Positions 16,961 through 24,586 of a DNA stretch of 64,000 nt are shown piece by piece. A model generated the notes under the pieces. The model ran no database searches. It was not told the DNA's origin and saw nothing but the letters and a program-made list of their open reading frames with translations. Location of the stretch: positions 140,489 through 204,488 of the forward strand of contig JBIKIQ010000006.1 in NCBI GenBank assembly GCA_044361535.1, read 5' to 3'. Made by a program: the position numbers and the translations under genes. The stretch is from UBA952 sp044361535 (lineage in GTDB: Bacteria > Bacteroidota > Bacteroidia > Flavobacteriales_D > Crocinitomicaceae). How positions within the stretch are numbered: position 1 is the first letter of the stretch; the number at the start of each line of letters is the position of its first letter.

Positions 16961-17521
16961 ATCAGTTGTCATAAGTTACAAACATTTGTTTTTTTCGTTT
17001 AGAAATAATGCAGATATTTCAAGTGTTTCAGAAAATGAATTATGAACTTAAAAATGAATTTTGTATTAATTGAATGTTAATAACTAATAAGATGTTTTTA
17101 TAGGATTTTATCGATTCTTGTATATACCGGAATAGATATTAAAAAAACTAGCATTTTAGGCATGATTTTTACAAAGTTTATCACCGGTTTTTTAACTTTT
17201 TCACTATTAACAAACCTCTTTTTTTATACACAATGATATTACCACACACTGTTTTTAAAATTGTTAAGTATTTCTTTTTAATATAATTACAAAATAATTA
17301 ATTGTTTATAAAGTTGTTTTTATGTGTAAAACACAAAACTATTTTTTAGACTAAATTAGTTACACACAAATGAACAGCCTTAATAATAATAACAAAAAAG
17401 AAAATTTTTAATTATTTAATTTTTATTCATTATTAAGTCAAAGACAAGCCTTAATTGATGTTAAAATATTTTTTTTAGAAGGATATGTGCTAATTTAGTA
17501 GAACAGAAACGGATGTAAAAT
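16961..17521. other. AT-rich gap with DnaA-box-like sites; oriC candidate
   Basis: A 561-base gap, extremely AT-rich, with no plausible gene. It contains a perfect TTATNCACA-type site (TTATACACA, 17224-17232) and two one-mismatch sites (TGTGTAAAA on the plus strand at 17323-17331, TTACACACA at 17360-17368). Homopolymer T and A runs abound. Gene orientation is mostly minus to the left (9648-15562) and plus to the right (17522-23603), and parS-type sites lie 4-6 kb away. An origin or an expanded promoter region are both possible; sequence alone does not decide. Confidence 0.35.
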
Positions 17522-20500
17522 ATGGATGCTTTTCAAAATTTATTGAACCAAATTGATTCATTCATTAGAAAGTACTATAAAAACCAACTGATTAAAGGAT
17601 TTCTATTATGTATTAGCTTCTTTTTGTTTTCGTTTCTTGTTACTTCCATTTCAGAATACTTTGGTCATTTTAGTCAGCGAACCAGGGCTTTTTTCTTTTT
17701 CACCTTTCTTCTAGTAAATGGATTAATTCTTGTGAATTATATTGTAATTCCTGTTTTAAAATTAATTTCCTTTGGGAAAAGGATTAACCGATATCAAGCT
17801 GCTGAAATTATTGGTTCATTTTTTCCTGAGATATCTGATCGATTAAAAAACACTCTTCAATTAAAAGATTCATTAGACTCCAACGAAGGTAATTTGGAAT
17901 TATTGAGAGCTAGTGTATCTCAGCGTTCAGAGAACTTAAATGTTATTTCATTTTCAAGTGCTGTAAATTATCAAGAAAACAAAAAGTATTTAAAGTATTT
18001 AGTTCCTGTATTTTTACTTTTTTCAGGTGTTTACTATTTTGCTCCTGATTGGGTTTTAGAAGGAACAGAACGTGTAGTTAATTATTCGGAAGAATATAAA
18101 CCAAAAGCTCCTTTTTCATTTCATCTTCAGAATACAAATTTACAAATAGAAGAAGGTCAAGATTATAAGGTTGTAATTCAGTTAAAAGGAACTGATTTCC
18201 CAGATCAAGTTTATTTAATTTCAGAAAGTGGTAAGTTTTTAATGGAAAAAACAGCTAAAAATGAATTTACTGCCTGGATGAAAAAAGTAAAAAGTTCCAC
18301 CCAATTTCAAGTTCAAGGAAATGAATTTTTTAGTCCAAAATATACGTTAAACGTTATTGGAAAAGCGGTTATTGGAAAATTACAAGCAAAGCTAATTTAT
18401 CCAAAATATTTAGGAAAGAATCCTGAATTAATTCAAAACTCGGGTGATTTAACAGTACCTGAAGGAACTTCAATAGAGTGGACAGTTCAAACGAAAAACA
18501 CTGATTTTGTTGATTTTACATTTAATGGTACATCACAACGAAATACCTTGAATCCATTTACAATTCAAAAAACCATTAAAGATGCATCCAAGGGGAAAAT
18601 TCAATTTTCCAATGCGGTTACTAGAAAAATTGATTCAACTTCATTTCTTATTTCAGTTATAAAAGATGCTTTTCCTTCCATTCAAGTGGAAGAATTTTCT
18701 GATTCTATTAAAGATGGTGTTCGCTATTTTTCAGGCCAAGTAGCAGATGATTACGGTCTTAATTCGTTAAATTTTGTCTACACGGTATATTCAGAAAATG
18801 CAAAGCCACGTTCAAATACATTAAAAGTGAAACCTGTTAATGGTACACAATTAGGTTTTGACTTTGCAGTAGACTTCCGACGTGAAAATGTAAAACTAAA
18901 GGATCGAATTGAATACTATTTTATTGTTGGTGATAACGACGGTGTTAATGGTTCAAAATTTACAAAGTCTCAAACCTACACCTATGAATTACCCACTCTT
19001 GAGGAGTTGAATGAGCAACGTGAAAAAGACCAAGCGGAACTTCAAAAAGAAATGAATGATATCATAAATAAAACGCAAGATTTCCAAAATAAAGTGGAAA
19101 AATTGAAAAAAGAAATGATGAATTCCAAATCAACTGATTGGGATAAACTCAATAAGGTTGAAGAATTAAAGAAAGAACAACAAAATCTTCAAGAATCGTT
19201 AGAAAAACTTAAAGAAGAAATGAATCAGAGTATGGAAGAAAAAAATCAGCTTTCAGAAATGGATAAGGAATTACTAGAGAAACAGGAAATGATTGAAAAA
19301 TTAATGGAAGAAGTTATGGATGAGGAATTAAAAAAACTCTTGGATGAATTGATGAAATTAATGGAACAAAATAACAAAGAAGAAATTAAAAAAGAAATAG
19401 ATAAAATTGATCAGTCAGCAGAAGACATGAAAAAGCAATTAGACAGAAGTCTTGAGATGCTAAAACGACTTCAAGTAAATGAGAAGATTGATGATATTGA
19501 AAAAGAATTAAAAGAATTAGCAAAAAGTCAGGAGGATTTAAAGAAAGATATCCAGGAAAATAAATTATCTGATGAAGATGCTGCAAAAAAACAAGAAGAA
19601 CTAAATAAAAAGTTTGACGATCTTAAAAAGGAACTTGACGATTTAAAAAAACTAAATGATAAATTAGATAAACCTATGAATTTAGGTGATACTGAATCAT
19701 CTGAAGAAAAGATTTCTCAGGATATGAAAGACTCCAAGGAAAACTTAGATAATGGAAAAGATAAAAAGGCTGGTGAAAATCAAAAATCTGCCGCAGATGA
19801 AATGAAAAAATTAGCTGAACAGTTGGATAAACAACAACAAGAAGCTAATAAACAGCAACAAGAAGAAGACATAGATTTATTACGAAATATTCTTGAAAGC
19901 TTGATCACATTGAGTTTTAATCAGGAAGACGTGATGAATAAATTTATGAAGGTGAGTGATTCCGATCCTGCATATAAAAAGTATGGAAGGCAACAACGCC
20001 GTGTTATTGACGATACAAAAATTGTAAAAGATAGTTTGTTAGCATTAGCTAAACGGCAACCTAAAATAGCTTCTTTTATTGATAAGGAATTAAATGCAAT
20101 AGAGGCAAATCACGATTTAGCTGTTGATGATATTGATGAGCACAGAAGAAGAGAATTGAATAAACATCAGCAACTTGCTATGACATCCTACAATAATCTA
20201 GCTTTATTATTAAATGAGAGTTTACAGTCCATGCAACAGCAAATGCAGAGCATGATGGATGGAAGTGGACAATGCAATAATCCCGGTAAAAAAGGTCGGC
20301 CAAAGTCTGGACAAAATATGTCTTCTCAAGACATGAAGCAAATGCTAAAGAAACAGCTTGAACAAATGCAAAAGGGTCCTAATGAAGGCGGAAAAGAACC
20401 TGGAGAAAAAGGAAAGGATGGTAATCAAGGAAAGAAACCAGGTGAAGGTGGAATGAATGGAATGGGTTCAAAGGAAATAGCAAAAATGGCAGCAGAACAA

Positions 20501-20884
20501 AATGCAATTCGTCAGCGATTAGAACAATTGAAGAAAGAATTAAATAAGGATGGTAAAGGTCAAGGAAATCAATTGAATCCACTGATAAAAGAATTAGAGG
20601 AACAGGAAAAACAAATTATTAACAGGAAATTTAATAATGAGTTGATTAATAGACAGAAAGATATTTTAACACGCTTATTAGATAGTGAAAAGGCATTAAT
20701 GAATAGAGGGTTTGAAGAAAAAAGAGAATCAAAATCAGGAAAAGATAATTTTTCTGGTAACAAAATTAATTTTGATGAGTATAACAAGGAAAAATTAAAG
20801 CAAACTGAAATATTGCGTTCTGCTGATCCTTTGTATAGAAAGTATTATAAAGATAAGGCAAATCAATATTTTAATATTAAATAA
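17522..20884 (+). CDS. DUF4175-family membrane protein, coiled coil
   Basis: A 1120-residue protein of the Bacteroidota-specific DUF4175 type. Two N-terminal transmembrane helices (about 23-45 and 55-80) and a third near 155-170 anchor it; a beta-rich extracytoplasmic region (about 185-490) follows. Residues about 490-760 are a long Glu/Lys coiled coil, then a Gln/Met/Gly-rich low-complexity stretch near 890-1000 and a basic C-terminal helical tail. Function unknown; its position before the RsbW-like ATPase, ybeY and mnmG fits an arrangement I recall from other members of the phylum. The ATG is chosen as the first Met after the AT-rich gap. Confidence 0.82.
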   Translation: MDAFQNLLNQIDSFIRKYYKNQLIKGFLLCISFFLFSFLVTSISEYFGHFSQRTRAFFFFTFLLVNGLILVNYIVIPVLKLISFGKRINRYQAAEIIGSFFPEISDRLKNTLQLKDSLDSNEGNLELLRASVSQRSENLNVISFSSAVNYQENKKYLKYLVPVFLLFSGVYYFAPDWVLEGTERVVNYSEEYKPKAPFSFHLQNTNLQIEEGQDYKVVIQLKGTDFPDQVYLISESGKFLMEKTAKNEFTAWMKKVKSSTQFQVQGNEFFSPKYTLNVIGKAVIGKLQAKLIYPKYLGKNPELIQNSGDLTVPEGTSIEWTVQTKNTDFVDFTFNGTSQRNTLNPFTIQKTIKDASKGKIQFSNAVTRKIDSTSFLISVIKDAFPSIQVEEFSDSIKDGVRYFSGQVADDYGLNSLNFVYTVYSENAKPRSNTLKVKPVNGTQLGFDFAVDFRRENVKLKDRIEYYFIVGDNDGVNGSKFTKSQTYTYELPTLEELNEQREKDQAELQKEMNDIINKTQDFQNKVEKLKKEMMNSKSTDWDKLNKVEELKKEQQNLQESLEKLKEEMNQSMEEKNQLSEMDKELLEKQEMIEKLMEEVMDEELKKLLDELMKLMEQNNKEEIKKEIDKIDQSAEDMKKQLDRSLEMLKRLQVNEKIDDIEKELKELAKSQEDLKKDIQENKLSDEDAAKKQEELNKKFDDLKKELDDLKKLNDKLDKPMNLGDTESSEEKISQDMKDSKENLDNGKDKKAGENQKSAADEMKKLAEQLDKQQQEANKQQQEEDIDLLRNILESLITLSFNQEDVMNKFMKVSDSDPAYKKYGRQQRRVIDDTKIVKDSLLALAKRQPKIASFIDKELNAIEANHDLAVDDIDEHRRRELNKHQQLAMTSYNNLALLLNESLQSMQQQMQSMMDGSGQCNNPGKKGRPKSGQNMSSQDMKQMLKKQLEQMQKGPNEGGKEPGEKGKDGNQGKKPGEGGMNGMGSKEIAKMAAEQNAIRQRLEQLKKELNKDGKGQGNQLNPLIKELEEQEKQIINRKFNNELINRQKDILTRLLDSEKALMNRGFEEKRESKSGKDNFSGNKINFDEYNKEKLKQTEILRSADPLYRKYYKDKANQYFNIK

Positions 20885-20902
20885 CCCTGTTGTTGAAATT
20901 AT

Positions 20903-21316
20903 ATGAAGGAAGGTTTTAAAATTATTGATACTTTGCAGATTCCATCCGATTTTTCATCTTTGGTAGATGTAGAAAATTTGGTAGATAGGGTATGTGGAGA
21001 TTTAGGCGTCCAAGAGGATTCCTATGGAAACATTCTTATTGCTGTAACAGAAGCTGTTAATAATGCAATACAACACGGTAATGAGTTTAATACACAGTTA
21101 GTTGTTGATGTTGCTGTAGGTGATCAACCTACCGAATTTTGTTTCAATGTAAAAGACCAGGGTAAAGGTTTTGATTTTTCTAATTTACCTGATCCAACCG
21201 CTCCCGAGAATTTAATGAAGGAAAATGGTCGTGGTATTTTCTTGATGAAGAGTTTGTCAGACAATGTTGAATTTAACGAGTTAGGTTCAAGTGTTAGTTT
21301 ATATTTTAGTAAATGA
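20903..21316 (+). CDS. RsbW-like ATP-binding (anti-sigma-type) protein
   Basis: A 137-residue single-domain GHKL ATPase of the HATPase_c_2 class. The N box is TEAVNNAIQHGN, G1 is VKDQGKGFDF and G2 GRGIFLMKSLSD. RsbW/SpoIIAB-type proteins bind a sigma factor or an anti-anti-sigma protein and may phosphorylate the latter; no such partner is encoded nearby, so the target is unknown. It lies 18 bases after the DUF4175 gene and overlaps ybeY by ATGA. Confidence 0.9.
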   Translation: MKEGFKIIDTLQIPSDFSSLVDVENLVDRVCGDLGVQEDSYGNILIAVTEAVNNAIQHGNEFNTQLVVDVAVGDQPTEFCFNVKDQGKGFDFSNLPDPTAPENLMKENGRGIFLMKSLSDNVEFNELGSSVSLYFSK

Positions 21317-21720
21317 TTGATTTTCAGTTTATTAATAAAGAAATTCCGGGTTTTGATTCGGAATTTTTTGTTTTATCGCTTACTGGTCTAGTAAAAGAAG
21401 AAAGAAAACTACTTGGAGATGTTTCGGTAATTTTTGTGTCCGATGATTATTTACTTGAAATGAATCAAACTTATTTAAATCATGATTACTATACGGACAT
21501 AATTACATTTGACTATTGCGAGCAAAATATAATTTCAGGTGATCTTTTTATTTCTGTTGATCGAGTACGTGAAAATGCAGATGTTTTTAATGCTGATTTT
21601 AGAACCGAATTACATAGAGTTATAATTCACGGTGTATTACATTTGTGTGGTTATAAAGACAAAACAGAAGAGAACGAAAAAGAGATGCGTGTATTGGAGA
21701 ATAAATATTTGAATAAATAG
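21313..21720 (+). CDS. ybeY: YbeY, rRNA maturation endoribonuclease
   Basis: A 135-residue UPF0054/YbeY metalloprotein, acting in 16S rRNA 3'-end maturation and ribosome quality control. The signature is HGVLHLCGYKDKTEENE. The first two His ligands of the H-x3-H-x5-H zinc site are present; the third position is Asp (GYKD), so metal binding would be His2Asp. The start overlaps the upstream stop (ATGA). The stop codon TAG overlaps the first base of a parS-like palindrome. Confidence 0.93.
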   Translation: MIDFQFINKEIPGFDSEFFVLSLTGLVKEERKLLGDVSVIFVSDDYLLEMNQTYLNHDYYTDIITFDYCEQNIISGDLFISVDRVRENADVFNADFRTELHRVIIHGVLHLCGYKDKTEENEKEMRVLENKYLNK

Positions 21721-21734
21721 TTTCACGTGAAACA
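21719..21734. other. parS: parS-like site upstream of mnmG
   Basis: AGTTTCACGTGAAACA matches the chromosomal parS consensus TGTTTCACGTGAAACA at 15 of 16 positions; the inner GTTTCACGTGAAAC is a perfect 14-base palindrome. It lies in the 20-base gap between ybeY and mnmG. ParB (Spo0J) loads here and spreads to organise the origin region. Confidence 0.78.
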
Positions 21735-21740
21735 TTAGGT

Positions 21741-23603
21741 ATGTTAAAAGAATATGATGTTATAGTTGTTGGTGCTGGTCACGCAGGGTGCGAAGCTGCG
21801 AATGCTGCTGCTAAAATGGGTAGTAGTGTTTTGTTGGTAACTATGAATATGAATACCATTGCTCAAATGAGTTGTAATCCCGCAATGGGAGGAGTTGCTA
21901 AAGGGCAAATTGTTCGTGAAATAGATGCCTTGGGGGGTGGTTCAGGAATTATCAGTGATTTAAGTGCAATTCAATTTAGAATGTTGAATAGATCAAAGGG
22001 TCCTGCGATGTGGTCTCCACGAACACAAAATGATCGAATGCGTTTTTCTGAAGAATGGCGGTTATTATTGGAAAGAAATCCAAATGTAGATTTTTGGCAG
22101 GACATGTGCAATGGTTTGGTTGTTGAGAATAATCACATTAAAGGCATCAAGACTTCTTTAGGTATAACAATATATAGCAAAGCTGTTGTATTGACCAATG
22201 GTACTTTTTTAAATGGATTAATTCATATTGGGGAAAAACAAATTGGTGGTGGTAGAGCAGCTGAAAAGGCTTCAACAGGAATAACAGAGGATTTGATTAA
22301 TTTAGGATTTGAGGCTGGTAGAATGAAAACAGGAACACCACCCCGCATTGATGGTAGATCATTGGATTATTCCAAAATGGAATTACAAGATGGTGATGAC
22401 AATCCTTCTAAATTTAGTTTTACAGATACTAAAGCATTGCATGTTCAAAGACCTTGTTGGATTACATATACAAACACAGAAACACATGATTTACTTAGGA
22501 CTGGTTTTGATAGATCTCCAATGTTTAATGGAGCTATTCAAAGCACTGGACCGAGATATTGCCCGAGTATTGAAGATAAAATAAATAGGTTTGCAGATCG
22601 CGATAGACATCAGATTTTTGTAGAACCTGAAGGGTGGAATACAATTGAAATTTATGTTAATGGTTTTAGTACATCTTTACCTGAAGACGTGCAAGTGAAA
22701 GCAATGAAGTCAATACCTGGTTTTGAGAATGCGAAGATGTTTCGTCCAGGTTATGCAATAGAATATGATTACTTTCCCCCAACGCAATTGAATTACACTT
22801 TAGAAACTAAGCTAATTGAGAATTTGTATTTTGCTGGTCAAATTAACGGCACAACTGGTTATGAAGAAGCTGCCTGTCAAGGATTGATGGCTGGGATTAA
22901 TGCTCATTTAAAAATTAATGATAGAAATCCTTTCGTATTAAAAAGAAGCGAGGCATATATAGGAGTTTTAATTGATGATTTAGTGGGTAAAGGCACTCAA
23001 GAACCTTATAGAATGTTTACCAGTCGTGCAGAGTATAGAATTCTGTTACGTCAGGATAATGCAGATATTCGATTAACACCCATTGCTTATAACTTAGGTT
23101 TAGTTAACGAATCTGATTTCGATCGTGTTAATAAGAAGGTTACTGACACACAGAATATTATTTCAATTATCAAGAAAACGAGCGTCACTCCAAATGAAGT
23201 TAACTCGTTGCTAGTAGAAATGAATAGTTCGGAAATAACACAGCAGGTTAAGTTATCTTCTCTTTTAACAAGACCTCATGTTTCCTTGAATGATCTTGGG
23301 ACTGTTTCTGAGCGAGTTTCAATGTTGTACAACGAGTATTCAATAGATACGTTGGAACAGGCGGAAATTCAAATGAAGTATGAAGGGTATATAGATAGAG
23401 AACAAGAGCATGCATCTAAACTTGATCGATTGGAATCTTTATTAATACCGGAATCTCTAACTTACGATGAAATTAAAAGTATAAGTATGGAGGCTAAGGA
23501 AAAGTTACGACAGATTAAACCAAAAACTATTGGTCAGGCATCGCGAATTTCTGGAGTTTCACCAAGTGACATTTCTGTCTTGCTAATTCATCTTGGTAGG
23601 TAA
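21741..23603 (+). CDS. mnmG: MnmG (GidA), tRNA wobble uridine modification enzyme
   Basis: A 620-residue FAD enzyme that with MnmE makes the 5-carboxymethylaminomethyl group at U34 of certain tRNAs. The FAD site is VVGAGHAGCEAANAAAKMG near the N-terminus; the family motifs SCNPAMGGVAKGQIVREIDALGG and TGTPPRI are present; the helical C-terminal MnmE-binding part ends with ARISGVSPSDISVLLIHL. Full length. The gene is bracketed by parS-type palindromes at 21719 and 23605. Confidence 0.97.
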   Translation: MLKEYDVIVVGAGHAGCEAANAAAKMGSSVLLVTMNMNTIAQMSCNPAMGGVAKGQIVREIDALGGGSGIISDLSAIQFRMLNRSKGPAMWSPRTQNDRMRFSEEWRLLLERNPNVDFWQDMCNGLVVENNHIKGIKTSLGITIYSKAVVLTNGTFLNGLIHIGEKQIGGGRAAEKASTGITEDLINLGFEAGRMKTGTPPRIDGRSLDYSKMELQDGDDNPSKFSFTDTKALHVQRPCWITYTNTETHDLLRTGFDRSPMFNGAIQSTGPRYCPSIEDKINRFADRDRHQIFVEPEGWNTIEIYVNGFSTSLPEDVQVKAMKSIPGFENAKMFRPGYAIEYDYFPPTQLNYTLETKLIENLYFAGQINGTTGYEEAACQGLMAGINAHLKINDRNPFVLKRSEAYIGVLIDDLVGKGTQEPYRMFTSRAEYRILLRQDNADIRLTPIAYNLGLVNESDFDRVNKKVTDTQNIISIIKKTSVTPNEVNSLLVEMNSSEITQQVKLSSLLTRPHVSLNDLGTVSERVSMLYNEYSIDTLEQAEIQMKYEGYIDREQEHASKLDRLESLLIPESLTYDEIKSISMEAKEKLRQIKPKTIGQASRISGVSPSDISVLLIHLGR

Positions 23604-23622
23604 TTGTTTCACGTGAAACAAT
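23603..23622. other. parS: Perfect parS site downstream of mnmG
   Basis: ATTGTTTCACGTGAAACAAT is a perfect 20-base palindrome whose central 16 bases (23605-23620) equal the canonical parS sequence. It lies between the convergent mnmG and methyltransferase genes. It has no T-tract, so it is not a terminator. Confidence 0.88.
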
Positions 23623-23633
23623 AGTATAGAAAG

Positions 23634-24479
23634 CTACTTCTTTTTTCCAACCACAAACATTATGTCATAGGTGTTTAATTTTATGGAAGCTTTTTCCGGA
23701 ATTAAATAATACAACCAATTTATAATTCGGTATTGTTTTTTATTTAAAATAAATAAAGAATAGAAAATAACGCGGATTGATCGACTTACTGGTGGATAGG
23801 AAATCCTTTCAATTTCAAATCCGTATTTATTCAAAAGTGTTGTAATTGATTTTTTGGTAAAATAATGAACATGTGTTGGTGGGTGTATCATCCGCCATTT
23901 TTCTTTTTGTTTACGAGGCAGCCAAGCCGAAATATCACCAGTGGTAATATATATTCTACCTTCTTTTTGAGTTTCAGTAGAAGCTTTTTTTATGAATTCT
24001 TCTGGATTAAGTAAATGTTCGATCACATCCCACATGAATACATCACTAAAGGAGTCTGCTTGGTTTATTTCAGTTAAATAGTTTTTTGAACTAAAATGAT
24101 TTCCAAAATTATTATTTGCATATAAAATAGAATCTTCAGAAATATCAAATCCCTTATACGTTGATCCTTTAGCTAAAACAAGTTCGCCAAAAAAACCATA
24201 GGCACAACCTAATTCTAGTACATTTTTAAAAAGTGGAGGATTGGTTAACTTATCGAGTGATTTTAGCCTTTTTTTAAAATTTTTCTGTAAAATCAACTTA
24301 TCAGACAAATAATCAGCATATTCTTCTCCTTTAAAATAATTTTCTGCATAAATTTTACGTAAATCTTCTTCATTTAAAGATAAATTGGCCCAAACATGAC
24401 TACATTCACAGCAGTTATATAACGTATCGTTGTAGATAGTTTTTACAAGGGTAGTTTCACAAACGGGACAAAAGGACAT
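23634..24479 (-). CDS. Class I SAM methyltransferase with zinc ribbon
   Basis: A 281-residue protein. An N-terminal zinc-ribbon-like motif (CPVCETTL ... YNCCECSHVW) precedes a methyltransferase_23-type Rossmann domain: motif I VLELGCAYGFFGELV, acidic residue in GFDIS, and FMWDVIEHLLNPEEF as the IEH motif. Such proteins often methylate lipids, quinones or sugars; the substrate is unknown. No membrane segment apart from a hydrophobic stretch near 245. A palindrome at 24490 lies 11 bases upstream of its ATG. Confidence 0.85.
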   Translation of the reverse strand: MSFCPVCETTLVKTIYNDTLYNCCECSHVWANLSLNEEDLRKIYAENYFKGEEYADYLSDKLILQKNFKKRLKSLDKLTNPPLFKNVLELGCAYGFFGELVLAKGSTYKGFDISEDSILYANNNFGNHFSSKNYLTEINQADSFSDVFMWDVIEHLLNPEEFIKKASTETQKEGRIYITTGDISAWLPRKQKEKWRMIHPPTHVHYFTKKSITTLLNKYGFEIERISYPPVSRSIRVIFYSLFILNKKQYRIINWLYYLIPEKASIKLNTYDIMFVVGKKK

Positions 24480-24489
24480 GAATTCTTAT

Positions 24490-24505
24490 TTGTACGAATG
24501 TACAA
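24490..24505. promoter_or_regulatory. TTGTAC-GAAT-GTACAA palindrome, candidate operator
   Basis: A perfect inverted repeat (6-base arms, 4-base centre) in the 107-base gap between the divergent methyltransferase and polA genes, just upstream of the methyltransferase start. The regulator is unknown. Confidence 0.35.
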
Positions 24506-24586
24506 CATTTATTGAATTTGATGTATTGATGAACAAGTTCAAAAAGTGATATAGAATTATAGTATCTTCGAAAAATATTTACTTCT

